The notes: a model not told the origin generated them from the letters alone. Positions 17,774 through 27,263 are shown, numbered from the stretch's first letter. The stretch: DNA of 64,000 nt from an uncultured bacterium (GCA_905214105.1 CAJMKK010000001.1:1-64000), one strand, 5' to 3'. A program made the numbers and translations.

Positions 17774-17819
17774 GCGGGAACGACGGGCTGACATGCCTCA
17801 TCGTTCCCGCTAAATTTTT
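17774..17819 (+). terminator. Terminator after mazG
   Basis: A 10-bp stem, GCGGGAACGA with TCGTTCCCGC, is followed by TAAATTTTT. It separates the yfcE-mazG unit from eno. Confidence 0.85.
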
Positions 17820-17946
17820 CGAAAATCAAGTGTATCCCTCGGCTAACTTAGGGCATAATGCAAAAAGTGCGACATGGCTAACTTACGGAGACGCACCGAT
17901 GGTGCACGGTCAGCCGGTCGCTTGCATCCACTACGTTTCCAAGTGA

Positions 17947-19248
<1,302 letters not shown>

Positions 19249-19321
19249 GCACGCGGAGGTCGCGGGGGCGGGGAAGACTCGGATTCGCCTTGCTCCAGCC
19301 GGGCGCGGTTGAGCACCATTG

Positions 19322-19353
19322 GGCGCTGGGCCATACGGCTCAGCGCCTTTTTT
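19322..19353 (+). terminator. Terminator after eno
   Basis: A stem GGCGCTG-GCC with GGC-CAGCGCC and the loop ATAC is followed by six Ts. It lies 73 bases after the eno stop and before the FtsB/DivIC-like gene. Confidence 0.9.
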
Positions 19354-19444
19354 ATGTCGAGCAAAGGCTGGCGAAGGCGGTGCGCGCGCTCGTGCTATAA
19401 CTAGAATACTTAGCGCAAACAAACCTCAACCGCACAAGGCGCAC

Positions 19445-20206
19445 ATGGATCAGATTTACGACAACAGGTACTATTCCGCCGGTTCGCGTGAGCCGTCGCC
19501 TCGCCGTGCGCGCACGGTGCAGCTCGGTGGGTCCGCCTACGCCGGCGCCGACCGCTCCATGCAACGCCCGACAAGTACCTCGCGCCCCAATGCTCAAGTG
19601 AATACTTCGACAGATGGACCAGTGCGCCCGGCACGTTCGTCGCATGCGTCGCGTCCCTCGGCCCAGACGCACGACAGGTCGAGCAGGCCCTCGAACCGTT
19701 TTTCGGGCTCGGACTTTATGCACTACGCCAACGACAACGCGGTGGTCAAGGCGATCTACGACTTTACCCATGGTCCTCAGCGAGGGCTATTCATCGGCAT
19801 CGTCGTTGCTCTGGTGCTCGTGAGCCTGTATTTCCCCGTGCGCGATCTGTACGTGGCAAAGCGTTCGAGCGATATCTTGGCCAAGCAGGTCGAGATTCGT
19901 CAGCAATACAATGATGAGCTGCAAAAAAGCGTCGACAAGCTGCTCTCGGAGGAGGGTATCAAGGACGCGGCATCCGAGGACTTGGGCCTGGTGATGCCAG
20001 GCGAGAAGAGGATTGAAGTGCAGGGCCTGGACGACGATTCGGATTCGTCTTCGAGCAAGAAGTCGTCGAACGCCAAGAAGGCCAGCGAAGTTGCCAAGGA
20101 AATCGAAGAAGTCGGTAAGGACGCCCCGTGGTATATCCAGGCGCTCGACATGCTGTTTGGGTTTAACGGTGTCGAGGGCCAGACGGTCGTGTCCAACGGC
20201 GAGTAG
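19445..20206 (+). CDS. FtsB/DivIC-like septum formation initiator protein
   Basis: The 253-residue protein has a long, basic and Ser/Pro-rich cytoplasmic N-terminus, one membrane helix at about residues 115-133 (GLFIGIVVALVLVSLYFPV), then a coiled coil (SSDILAKQVEIRQQYNDEL) and a short extracytoplasmic region. This is the FtsB/DivIC layout; these proteins join the divisome. A Ser/Lys-rich acidic stretch (DDDSDSSSSKKSS) and a C-terminal segment ending VVSNGE extend it beyond the usual length. Its place between eno and ppx matches actinobacterial FtsB. ATG at 19445 is preferred; the frame open from 19319 crosses the terminator. Confidence 0.8.
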   Translation: MDQIYDNRYYSAGSREPSPRRARTVQLGGSAYAGADRSMQRPTSTSRPNAQVNTSTDGPVRPARSSHASRPSAQTHDRSSRPSNRFSGSDFMHYANDNAVVKAIYDFTHGPQRGLFIGIVVALVLVSLYFPVRDLYVAKRSSDILAKQVEIRQQYNDELQKSVDKLLSEEGIKDAASEDLGLVMPGEKRIEVQGLDDDSDSSSSKKSSNAKKASEVAKEIEEVGKDAPWYIQALDMLFGFNGVEGQTVVSNGE

Positions 20207-20226
20207 CGCCCGGAGGGGAACCCGCA

Positions 20227-21228
20227 ATGGCAGATTGCAAACGATATAAGGTGGCGGCGATCGATCTGGGAACGGTGTCGTCGCGACTGGTGTTGGCCCA
20301 GGTCGAGGGCGGGGCGATCGTGGGATCGTCCAAGCATACCGAGATTACCGACCTGGGCGAGGGTGTGGACGCGACGGGTCGCTTTTGCGAGGCGGCTGTC
20401 GAGCGTGTGCTCGCTGCGTGTCGCATGTTTGTGGACGAGGCGCGTGCCTTTGGGGCCGCGTGCATTTGCACCACATGCACGAGCGCCGCGCGCGATGCAT
20501 CCAATGCCGCACTGCTGCTGGACGGTCTGCGTGAGCTGGGGCTCGAACCGCAGGTGATTCCGGGCGAGGTCGAGGCGCGCCTGACGTTTTTTGGCGTGGC
20601 GCACGACTTTGCCGGCGAGCGCATCATTGTTGCCGATTCGGGCGGCGGATCCACGGAGCTCGCGACGGGCGTCTATGCGCCGGAGCGTGGGGTCTTTGCG
20701 CTGGAGGGCACGCGTTCGCTGGACATCGGTTGTCGCCGTGTGACGGAGCGATTTTTCTCGGCACTGCCGCCCGCACGCGGCGAGCTTACTGCCGCTGCCG
20801 CGTGGGCGGGCGAGCAGTTCGCTGCCTATTTTGAGGGCCTGCCGAGCAATTTTGAGCGCGCCGAACGCTTGGTCGCAGTGGGTGGCACCGTCACCACACT
20901 CGTGGCGCTCGTTCATGAGCTGGAACCGTACGATTCGAGCTTTGTGCACCTGCGCGAGCTTTCGCTGGATCAGGTTTCGGCCGCTATCGAGCGCATGTCT
21001 GCGTTGGATGCGGACGGCATCGCCGCTCTACCGGGTGTACAGTCCAAACGCGCGGGCGTGATCTTGGCTGGTGCCGTGGTAATCCGCGAGCTTATGCGAG
21101 CCGGCGGCTACAAGACGCTCACTGTAAGCGAGAACAGCTTACTCGCCGGCATGGCCGCCACCATCAACGAGGCTCTCGACGGTGCGACCCCCACCATCTC
21201 CTGGACCCCCAGCCTCAGCGCCCTCTAA
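20227..21228 (+). CDS. ppx: Ppx/GppA-family exopolyphosphatase or ppGpp(p) phosphatase
   Basis: This 333-residue ASKHA-fold enzyme shows AAIDLGTVSSRLVLA near the N-terminus, ICTTCTSAARDASN, and the phosphate-binding VADSGGGSTELATG. Family members cleave polyphosphate or pppGpp. The start follows CCCGGAGGGG, 20 bases after the FtsB-like gene, so the two are likely cotranscribed. Sequence alone does not separate Ppx from GppA activity. Confidence 0.88.
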   Translation: MADCKRYKVAAIDLGTVSSRLVLAQVEGGAIVGSSKHTEITDLGEGVDATGRFCEAAVERVLAACRMFVDEARAFGAACICTTCTSAARDASNAALLLDGLRELGLEPQVIPGEVEARLTFFGVAHDFAGERIIVADSGGGSTELATGVYAPERGVFALEGTRSLDIGCRRVTERFFSALPPARGELTAAAAWAGEQFAAYFEGLPSNFERAERLVAVGGTVTTLVALVHELEPYDSSFVHLRELSLDQVSAAIERMSALDADGIAALPGVQSKRAGVILAGAVVIRELMRAGGYKTLTVSENSLLAGMAATINEALDGATPTISWTPSLSAL

Positions 21229-21230
21229 AT

Positions 21231-21298
21231 AAGTTGCGGTGAAATACGGACTAAAATCGCCCTTTCGGGCACCAAACAGTCCCTATTCCACCGCAACT
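21231..21298. repeat. Palindromic repeat, about 69-bp family, copy 2
   Basis: Arms AAGTTGCGGTGAAATA and its complement TATTCCACCGCAACT (one mismatch region) enclose a variable centre with its own small hairpin, GCCCTTTCGGGC. It begins two bases after the ppx stop. Arms match the copies at 14487-14555 and 22816-22884. Confidence 0.85.
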
Positions 21299-21303
21299 CA
21301 ACA

Positions 21304-21352
21304 GCCGGCACCTGGGGACGTTCCTTTTCTGCCGGCACCTGGGGACAGTCCT
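21304..21352. repeat. 27-bp-spaced direct repeat GCCGGCACCTGGGGAC
   Basis: GCCGGCACCTGGGGAC occurs at 21304-21319 and again at 21331-21346, followed by GTTCC and AGTCC. The GGGGAC-AGTCC core recurs beside the repeat after hisE and, complemented, in the hisB-hisH hairpin. It lies between ppx and the convergent ATPase gene. Confidence 0.75.
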
Positions 21353-21373
21353 TGCGGGGCGTCCCCATGGCGC

Positions 21374-22675
21374 CTATGCCAGCTTGTCGATTTGCCCAAT
21401 CTCCCAAAGCGGAATATTGATGAGCATGCCCTCGTCTCTATATGCCGCCAGGGAGCTCCTCACGCAACGCTCGAGTTTGAATTTTTCGCAGGCTATTTTC
21501 AGACTCTTCGCTTTAAGGTTCTCTGCCGCCTTGACCTCAAGCGGAAGCACGGTTCCCGCATGGTCGATGGCAAAGTCGGTTTCGGCATTGCCGGAGGTAG
21601 AGGACCAATACGCGGGAGTTTTGTCCTGGAGCAAAAGCTCCTGCGCGACGTATTGTTCGGTCAGCGAACCTTTGAACTCGGTAAAAACAGCGGATCCGTT
21701 AAGAACGATGGCCGGAGAGAGACCGGAGAGCGCTCCGAGGATGCCGGTGTCGATGCAGAACAGTTTGAAGCCCGAGAGGTCTTCGTAGCTCGAGAGCGGC
21801 GCCTTTAGAGCGGAAACACGTGGCACCTTATGAACGATTCCGTAGTCCGTGAGCCACTGGAGGCTTTCCTCGAAATCGCGTGCGCGCGCTCCGGGACGAA
21901 GGGCGCCATAGACAAACTTCTTGTTCTCCTTTGCAAGCTGGCCGGGAAGGGATTTCCAAACCAACCTCATGCGCTCGACGATGCGGGCGGGTGCATGTTT
22001 GCCAAAATCGGATTCGTAAGCCTCGATGATTTGCTGTTGAAGCCTTCGGGCTTCGATGAAGTCGCGTGTCTCGGCGAAAGTGGAGACAACTTCGGGCATA
22101 CCGCCGACAACAAGGTATTCCTTGAGCAAGCGCTCGAGCTTTTCGGTAACGTTTGCCAGAAGGTTCATGTCTGCGGCAAGGATGGCATCGGCGAGCGGGT
22201 TGCCGTCGACGGCACGAACGAACTCGGCAAACCCCATGGGACGCATGGTGAGCTGGTCGATTTTGCCGACGGGAAATGACTCGTTTTCGCGTCGGAGCGC
22301 GAGGCCCATATAGGAACCGGCTGCCACGATGTGGTATTCGGGTGCAAGTTCGTTGAAGTACTTGAGTGAGGTGATCCCGCGTGGCGCCTCTTGGATCTCG
22401 TCGAAGATGATGAGCGTGTCTGCCGGCGTTACGGTTTGGCCACGTAGGAGTTCTATCTGGGAGATGATGCGCTTGGGGTCGAGGTCCCCATCGAACAGCG
22501 AGCGTGTGCTCGGCTCGAGCATAAAGTCAAAACGAATGACATTTCGATACTGCTGGCTTGCGAATTCGTTAAGAAGCCAAGTCTTTCCTGTCTGGCGGGC
22601 TCCCCTAAGCAAGAGAGGTTTGCGATTCGCCCTTGATTTCCAAGCGATAAGTTCACTCATAAGCTGTCGCTGCAT
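21374..22675 (-). CDS. AAA ATPase with DUF4143 (archaeal-type ATPase family)
   Basis: The 433-residue protein starts with an AAA domain: Walker A GARQTGKT at residues 25-32 and Walker B LIIFDEIQEAPRG at about 88. A C-terminal DUF4143 region follows, ending in a restriction-endonuclease-like core (GNAETDFAIDHAGTVLPLEVKA). Such proteins are common in bacteria and archaea and their function is unclear. ATG at 22675 is chosen because GGGAGG lies four bases before it; a TTG four codons upstream overlaps that site. It is a single gene flanked on both sides by repeats. Confidence 0.85.
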   Translation of the reverse strand: MQRQLMSELIAWKSRANRKPLLLRGARQTGKTWLLNEFASQQYRNVIRFDFMLEPSTRSLFDGDLDPKRIISQIELLRGQTVTPADTLIIFDEIQEAPRGITSLKYFNELAPEYHIVAAGSYMGLALRRENESFPVGKIDQLTMRPMGFAEFVRAVDGNPLADAILAADMNLLANVTEKLERLLKEYLVVGGMPEVVSTFAETRDFIEARRLQQQIIEAYESDFGKHAPARIVERMRLVWKSLPGQLAKENKKFVYGALRPGARARDFEESLQWLTDYGIVHKVPRVSALKAPLSSYEDLSGFKLFCIDTGILGALSGLSPAIVLNGSAVFTEFKGSLTEQYVAQELLLQDKTPAYWSSTSGNAETDFAIDHAGTVLPLEVKAAENLKAKSLKIACEKFKLERCVRSSLAAYRDEGMLINIPLWEIGQIDKLA

Positions 22676-22718
22676 ATTGCCTCCCAACCCTCTCGGCTAG
22701 TATAAGGCCATTTGGTCG

Positions 22719-22803
22719 TTTCCATCGGAAAATGTGCGAGACAACCACGTTTTTCCATCGGAAAATGTGCGAGACAGCCACGTTTTTCCATCGGAAAATG
22801 TGT
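22719..22803. repeat. 33-bp tandem repeat, 2.6 copies
   Basis: Units beginning TTTCCATCGGAAAATGTG start at 22719, 22752 and 22785, exactly 33 bp apart; the first two are almost identical over the whole unit and the third is cut off after 19 bases. Each contains the palindrome TTTTCC-ATC-GGAAAA. It lies about 45 bp upstream of the ATPase gene and may be a multi-site operator. Confidence 0.8.
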
Positions 22804-22815
22804 AAATACCAACCT

Positions 22816-22884
22816 AAGTTGCGGTGGAATAGTTCCTAAATGGGCTGATAAACTGCCAAAACAGGAACTATTCCACCGCAACTT
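22816..22884. repeat. Palindromic repeat, about 69-bp family, copy 3
   Basis: Arms AAGTTGCGGTGGAATAGTTCC and complement form a 21-bp perfect stem around a 27-base centre. It has the same arm ends and length as the copies near 14487 and 21231. Confidence 0.88.
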
Positions 22885-22901
22885 AGAGCCCCGCCGGCGT
22901 G

Positions 22902-23105
22902 TAAAAGAAACGAGCCCGCATCCCTTGGGGACACGGGCTCGAAAGCTCCATATGGTAGGGGCGGTGGGACGTCCGCGCATTTGCTGCGCAAATACGCACC
23001 GGCTTCGGACGCTGCGCGTCCGCTTAACGCTCGCCCCCTCGCGGGTTCGAGTCCCACCGGCATCTAAAAGAAGCGAGCCCGCATCCCTGAGGAACACGGG
23101 CTCGA
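22902..23105 (-). other. Remnants of tRNA 3' ends and duplicated tRNA terminators
   Basis: On the minus strand, 23065-23105 is a hairpin (CGAGCCCG with CGGGCTCG) followed by CTTCTTTT: the original terminator of tRNA-Leu, now separated from the gene by the element. A near copy lies at 22902-22941, preceded by a fragment of the same tRNA 3' end at 22953-22970. On the plus strand 23041-23062 is a T-arm-like sequence (GCGGGTTCGAGTCCC) without the rest of a tRNA. These look like scars of earlier integration or duplication at this tRNA. The stretch has no protein gene. Confidence 0.65.
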
Positions 23106-23111
23106 AAGCTC

Positions 23112-23172
23112 CATATGGTAGGGGCGGTGGGACTCGAACCCACAATCCTTGCGGCGAGAGATTTTAAGTCTC
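23112..23172. other. Left attachment site (attL)
   Basis: This 61-bp copy of the tRNA-Leu 3' portion is identical to 28749-28809. Sequence identity ends after GTCTC, where the intact gene continues with CTGCG and this copy with TTTACC, marking the crossover side. Confidence 0.9.
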
Positions 23173-23260
23173 TTTACCGCTCATATAGCTGTTTGCTACC
23201 GTTCGCCAACATCCCTTTAAAATAGCAGGTACATCGCTTATCGCTCTATCACCTTATGGC

Positions 23261-23328
23261 TATAATAGTCATGGTTTGTCATTGTTTCAATGAGATTCGG
23301 TACCGAGTGAGGTACCAATGGTACCGAG
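23261..23328 (+). promoter_or_regulatory. Integrase promoter and candidate arm-type sites
   Basis: TATAAT at 23261-23266 is a consensus -10 box. Bases 23295-23328 contain GGTACC three times and match 28656-28689 near the other end at 28 of 34 positions, in the same orientation. Their position just inside both ends suggests integrase arm-binding sites. They also overlap the leader of the integrase gene, so binding could repress it. Confidence 0.6.
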
Positions 23329-23341
23329 GTGGAGGCTTCTC

Positions 23342-24595
23342 ATGAGGACGTACACGGCTGCATATGTGCAGAAGCGCAAGGACAGCGATGCATTTCGCGC
23401 GTTTGTTGACTTCTATGAGGAGGACGGCAAGAGGCACAAGAAGTCCAAGACGCTCAAGGCCAAGACCAAGCGTGAGGCGAACCGAGAGGCCGAGGACTGG
23501 CTCAGGGAGCTTGAGCGTCAAGAGTTGGAAAGCGATGAAACCCCAGAGGCCGTCAAAGCTGCCAACATGCTTGTTCCGGATTATGTTGAATCCTTCATCG
23601 ATATTTGGGAACAGGGAAAGTCGATTGAACCGTCAACCGTGAAGGGCTATCGATCCACGGCTAAGTACATCCGTTACGGCTACCCCAAGGGCAATGTGAA
23701 GGGCTTCGCAAAGGTCAAGGTTAAAGACCTCAAGAAAAAGCAGGTTGAGGAGTGGAGCGCAGGCCTTACCGCAAGCGGCCTAACCTATTCGCCCGTCAAG
23801 AAAGCCCTTGGGCTGCTCAAGCAGGTTATGACCCAAGCCGTCTATAACGAGGTGATAGTCGTCAATCCCTGCAACGGGGTCAAGCCTCCCAAGAAGTCCA
23901 AGAAGAACGAGGGCATCAACGCCCTGACCGCCAAAGGACTCCGCGATACGCTCAGCATCCTTGCATCGCTAGAGCAGACTCCCGTAACAGTCGGTGCTCG
24001 CATTGCACTGTTCACTGGCATGCGAGAGGGCGAGATTTGCGGACTCAAGTGGAAAGACGTCGACCTTGAGAACAAAACTCTATGGGTTAGGGGCGCAATT
24101 GGTCGAGCTATCGGCGGCACTTATGAGAAGAACGCCAAGACGGATAGGGTCAGGGATATATGCTTGTCCGATAGTCTCATTGACATTCTTAGAAAATGGC
24201 TTGAGGTTCAACAGACGGAGTTCCATGAGTTCGGGCGCACTGTCGGCGCTGGCGACTACGTTCTCGGAGATTTGGACGGATACCTGAGTCCTGATACCTT
24301 GAGTAAGGGTTGGAGCGCTATTGCCAAGGCAGTTGGTGTGAAGGGAACAGAGAGTCGCATACCTACGTTCCACGACCTGCGCCATACGTGGGCAACGCGC
24401 TACCTTGCCGAAGGCGGGGACGTCAAGACCGCCTCAAGCGTCCTAGGGCACGCAAACGCCGCTATCACGCTCAACACGTACGCGAGCGCTGACCCCGATG
24501 CAAAGCGCCGTAGCGCGCTTCTTACGGAGGCGATTGCGGGCGGTCAAGTTGCGCCCAAGAGCAGCATCCTAGAGCTGACGGGCACGGACAACTAA
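23342..24595 (+). CDS. int: Tyrosine-type site-specific integrase
   Basis: The 417-residue protein has an AP2-like N-terminal arm-binding domain (AFVDFYEEDGKRHKKSKTL), a SAM-like core-binding domain (YVESFIDIWEQGKSIEPSTVKGYRST region) and a catalytic domain with Arg228 (GMREGEICGLKW), His344 and Arg347 (HDLRHTWATRY), His370 (LGHANAAIT) and nucleophile Tyr380. ATG at 23342 is chosen because AGGTGGAGG lies before it; the ATG at 23318 falls in the repeated arm-type motif. It catalyses insertion and, with the excisionase, removal of the element at tRNA-Leu. Confidence 0.95.
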   Translation: MRTYTAAYVQKRKDSDAFRAFVDFYEEDGKRHKKSKTLKAKTKREANREAEDWLRELERQELESDETPEAVKAANMLVPDYVESFIDIWEQGKSIEPSTVKGYRSTAKYIRYGYPKGNVKGFAKVKVKDLKKKQVEEWSAGLTASGLTYSPVKKALGLLKQVMTQAVYNEVIVVNPCNGVKPPKKSKKNEGINALTAKGLRDTLSILASLEQTPVTVGARIALFTGMREGEICGLKWKDVDLENKTLWVRGAIGRAIGGTYEKNAKTDRVRDICLSDSLIDILRKWLEVQQTEFHEFGRTVGAGDYVLGDLDGYLSPDTLSKGWSAIAKAVGVKGTESRIPTFHDLRHTWATRYLAEGGDVKTASSVLGHANAAITLNTYASADPDAKRRSALLTEAIAGGQVAPKSSILELTGTDN

Positions 24596-24631
24596 GGGCG
24601 TTATTGCTCTCAAGCCAACAGAGTAAATGTG

Positions 24632-24674
24632 AAGGTCGTGAGGAGCCGATTGCTTCTCGCGGCCTTATTTTTTT
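24632..24674 (+). terminator. Terminator after int
   Basis: A 15-bp stem with three G-T wobbles, AAGGTCGTGAGGAGC with GCTTCTCGCGGCCTT, is followed by seven Ts. Confidence 0.88.
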
Positions 24675-24771
24675 AGGGCGGTTTTGCTGGGTGTGAAATA
24701 CGTTTTATGGCGTTTAACTGCGGAAACGATACGTGCTGCTAGTTTCCTCACTGGTGTTAGTCTTTCCTCAC

Positions 24772-24783
24772 GTGAAGCTTCAC
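24772..24783. promoter_or_regulatory. Palindrome upstream of the excisionase gene
   Basis: GTGAAGCTTCAC is a perfect 12-bp palindrome 47 bases before the excisionase start. TTTCCTCAC is repeated just before it at about 24744 and 24763. This is a plausible operator for the element's early genes; no repressor gene with a clear HTH is identified. Confidence 0.45.
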
Positions 24784-24829
24784 AACCGCATACAAACGGG
24801 CTGAGCGCCCATGACCGAAAGGTGGCCCA

Positions 24830-25039
24830 ATGGCTAAGCAGAAAACGAGGAAACCCATTCGTCCCATCACTGAGGAGAACATCAACGACCCCGCGACCAT
24901 CGAGGAGTTCGCCGCATATCTGCGGTTGAGCTACAGCACTGTCTATCGCATGGTGCGCGATGGGCAGCTCAGGGCAGTTCGTATCCGCGAGCAGTGGCGT
25001 ATCAACGTCCCCGAGTCGCTAAAGATGCTCGGATACTAA
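24830..25039 (+). CDS. Excisionase-like winged HTH protein
   Basis: The 69-residue protein has an HTH_17/MerR-like excisionase domain (ATIEEFAAYLRLSYSTVYRMVRDGQLRAVRIREQWRI). Such small proteins bend DNA at att sites to direct excision, or act as transcription regulators. AAAGGTGG precedes the ATG. It is the first gene after int on the same strand and may be the recombination directionality factor of the element. Confidence 0.8.
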   Translation: MAKQKTRKPIRPITEENINDPATIEEFAAYLRLSYSTVYRMVRDGQLRAVRIREQWRINVPESLKMLGY

Positions 25040-25049
25040 GGTGGCCCTC

Positions 25050-25403
25050 ATGGCAAACAACACTAAGGCGGTCGTTGAGCTGTCGCTGGGAGCCGACCCG
25101 CTAGAGGCCGCGAAAGTCGGCTGTCTCAACGGCGCGACCCTATGCAACGCCGACATTTACGGCATGGGGACGTTCGGGCTTGGCATGGAGCGCGAACAGG
25201 CGCTCCTGTCCGCTGAGGACGTTGACGGGGACTGCATCCTGCGCATTGCCGCGCCCGACAGCGGACGTGAGCTTGAGGTCCGCTGCTCTGACTGGCTTGC
25301 CGACAGGGTCGAACTCATGAATGCCGAACTCAAGCGGCGCGGAAGGCTCGCGAGGAAGGCGGCAGACCCCATGAGGCTTGTGGCAGCTGATGCCCATGAA
25401 TAG
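25050..25403 (+). CDS. Hypothetical protein of the integrated element
   Basis: I do not recognise this 117-residue protein. It is soluble, acidic in the middle (SAEDVDGDCILRIAAPD) and ends in a basic helix (RVELMNAELKRRGRLARKA). ATG at 25050 follows AAGGTGG; an in-frame GTG at 25041 is less likely. It begins ten bases after the excisionase gene and overlaps the next gene, so the three form one transcription unit. Confidence 0.6.
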   Translation: MANNTKAVVELSLGADPLEAAKVGCLNGATLCNADIYGMGTFGLGMEREQALLSAEDVDGDCILRIAAPDSGRELEVRCSDWLADRVELMNAELKRRGRLARKAADPMRLVAADAHE

Positions 25404-26190
25404 TGAGCTGAGGGCCGGGTATCGCGCCGAGGTGGAGCGCAAGGGCAGGGCGCTGAAGGCGATGCGCGAGGCCCGCGGGGTCCGCTCTGATAAAGGGCCT
25501 TGCGCGTTCGACAAGGTTCAGCTCAAAGACTGGTATACGTCCCTTCAAATCGCGAACGAGGAATGGCGCTGCGCATACGTCACGGCAATGGTTGACTATT
25601 GGTTCACGGGCGTCACCCCGGACTATCTCGATGACATTCCGAAAGCGTATTTCAACGCGAACTTCGAGAGGCTCAGCGATGCCAGAAGGCAGTCCTTCGC
25701 AAAGAGCGATACCGGAGAGGACTCAAGCCTAGAGGCATGGGTTGACGGTCGCAACGGCACCATTCCCGCTGATGGCGAGGGGGTACCCAACCCCGTACCA
25801 GACCCCGTTCCCAGCCCCGTACCCAACCCCGTACCAGATGGGGTTCAGCCCTTACATAGCTATAAGCTACCAACTACTAGCCATGAGCCACAAGCCATTA
25901 GCCATGGCCCTACAAGGCCATTGGCTAATGGCAAGAGGACTACGGGCTACGGAACGAACGGCAGCGAATCGCTTTTCGAGACGGGCGTTGCTTGGTTCCA
26001 CGTCCCTTGCCCGAAGTGCGGGGAAGTGGCAAAGGAGCCTGTCGGGTTCATCGATGGCATGGGCCAAATTCTCGTTAAATGTCCGAACTGCGGAGTACAA
26101 ACATACGGAAAACCGCCCGAGGAATATGAGGTCGAGCGTTGTTTCCCCGAACCTTCGATCCTGAAGTGCAAAGAGGAAAATAAGCAATGA
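25390..26190 (+). CDS. Unknown protein with proline repeat and C-terminal zinc ribbon
   Basis: The 266-residue protein has a helical N-terminal region resembling phage replisome-organiser N-termini only in general character, a proline-rich repeat of the form PNPVPDPVPSPVPNPVPDG at about residues 131-149, and a C-terminal zinc-ribbon-like CPKCG...CPNCG pair. The DNA of the repeat (25783-25840) is a short minisatellite, and a 16-bp inverted repeat follows at 25894-25932 inside the gene. ATG at 25390 or 25396 are both possible; the gene overlaps the one before. Zinc and proline motifs suggest DNA or protein binding but no function is assigned. Confidence 0.6.
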   Translation: MPMNSELRAGYRAEVERKGRALKAMREARGVRSDKGPCAFDKVQLKDWYTSLQIANEEWRCAYVTAMVDYWFTGVTPDYLDDIPKAYFNANFERLSDARRQSFAKSDTGEDSSLEAWVDGRNGTIPADGEGVPNPVPDPVPSPVPNPVPDGVQPLHSYKLPTTSHEPQAISHGPTRPLANGKRTTGYGTNGSESLFETGVAWFHVPCPKCGEVAKEPVGFIDGMGQILVKCPNCGVQTYGKPPEEYEVERCFPEPSILKCKEENKQ

Positions 26191-26492
26191 GAAAGACTGA
26201 CCAGATGACGCTTGCCGTCAACGCCGCCCTCACGGTCGAGGAGTACGGCAGGGAGGCGCTTGAGGCGGGGACCGTGGCCTACGCCGGGGACGGCGCTCTC
26301 GTCTACGAACCCGGAGACTCGGGGGTCTACGACCTGACGACCGAGAGCGGCAGGAGGGCATGGAAGGCCAACGCCCCCGAGGGCGTGACGAGGACCGTTA
26401 TCGAGGACGGCGAGCCGTGGTTCGATTCGGTCGTTGGCATGTTCTCCGAACGGCTCGCGGACTGGATGGAAGGGCGGGGCGCGACCCTCTAG
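26187..26492 (+). CDS. Hypothetical protein of the integrated element
   Basis: This 101-residue acidic protein is not recognised. It is translationally coupled to the preceding gene by an ATGA overlap. It contains VYEPGDSGVYDLTTESGRRAWKAN and a C-terminal helix. It ends the left-hand operon. Confidence 0.6.
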   Translation: MRKTDQMTLAVNAALTVEEYGREALEAGTVAYAGDGALVYEPGDSGVYDLTTESGRRAWKANAPEGVTRTVIEDGEPWFDSVVGMFSERLADWMEGRGATL

Positions 26493-26814
26493 AAAGGCGC
26501 GGCGCGGGAGGTAGGGCCGCGCCGACAGCGCCCCGCTGCTCGGGACAGAAATTGCTGCTTGAATCGTAGCATATTTTTAAGTACCGCTGCCGCTGAGGGG
26601 GTTAGTATATAACTGCCCAGCGTGACGCGCCTGCCGTGACTGACGCATATGCGATGACCTGCGGATATGCCGTCTAAGGCTCTCAGATGCTCTTTTTAAG
26701 CTTTAGAACGGACACGGTGCCTAAGTTACTCACGCCAGATGCCAGACGGCCCTTATCGGCTGTCCCCGCGGCTCTCAGGGGCATTTCCGAATAGCCGACC
26801 GATTCGCTCTTGGG
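26493..26814. other. Non-coding stretch within the element
   Basis: No convincing gene is seen in these 322 bases. A GC-rich hairpin, GGCGCGGC with GCCGCGCC, lies at about 26496-26525 without a T run. An AT-rich patch follows (CATATTTTTAAG) and an imperfect inverted repeat, GCATATGCG with CGGATATGC, lies near 26645-26671. The stretch could hold a promoter for the next gene, or an origin of replication. Confidence 0.4.
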
Positions 26815-27183
26815 GTGGTTCCGATACTGAGGCGGGGAGAGATTAGCCCGACGCTGGCGCAGTTCAGGCTCTACTGGTTCGTGGCGCTCGACATGGAGCG
26901 GCAGAAAACGCGGCGAAAGATAGACCTCATGCGCCCCGAGGGAGACCCGAGGAGGGAGAGGGCGCTCTACTGCATGGGGAGGCAGGAGGAGGTACTGGAC
27001 CGCGCCTACGCCGACATGCGCGAGATGGCCCCGACAGTCGGCGAGAGGGCGGTCGAGGTCATAACTGCCCACTACCTAGAGGGCGAGGACTGGCATGACC
27101 TGAGCGCGAGGATCGGCATAGCCTACGACAAGTGCAAGAAGATAGCGTACAGGGCGTTCAGGGAATACGACGCCGCGACATAG
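26815..27183 (+). CDS. Sigma-region-4-like phage-type transcription regulator
   Basis: The C-terminal half of this protein of up to 122 residues (VEVITAHYLEGEDWHDLSARIGIAYDKCKKIAYRAFREYDA) looks like sigma-70 region 4, as in ArpU/RinA-type late regulators of phages. The GTG at 26815 has no good ribosome site, and a start further in is possible. A strong terminator follows. It may control late genes of a helper phage or of the element itself. Confidence 0.6.
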   Translation: MVPILRRGEISPTLAQFRLYWFVALDMERQKTRRKIDLMRPEGDPRRERALYCMGRQEEVLDRAYADMREMAPTVGERAVEVITAHYLEGEDWHDLSARIGIAYDKCKKIAYRAFREYDAAT

Positions 27184-27186
27184 AGA

Positions 27187-27221
27187 AGGCCGCAGGGGAG
27201 CGAACCCTTGCGGCCTTTTTG
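27187..27221 (+). terminator. Terminator after the sigma-like gene
   Basis: Stem AAGGCCGCA with TGCGGCCTT and loop GGGGAGCGAACCCT, followed by TTTTTGTTTTC. Confidence 0.92.
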
Positions 27222-27263
27222 TTTTCGTTCTCCGGGCGCGGTTTATAGCCTGCGCCCTGCCCT

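Noticed and set aside
22719..22803. CRISPR array
   Set aside because: The 33-bp units are contiguous tandem copies with no unique spacers, and there are no cas genes nearby.
22946..23062. A complete second tRNA gene
   Set aside because: Only a T-arm and 3' end fragments are present; no matching 5' acceptor, D arm or anticodon arm could be folded.
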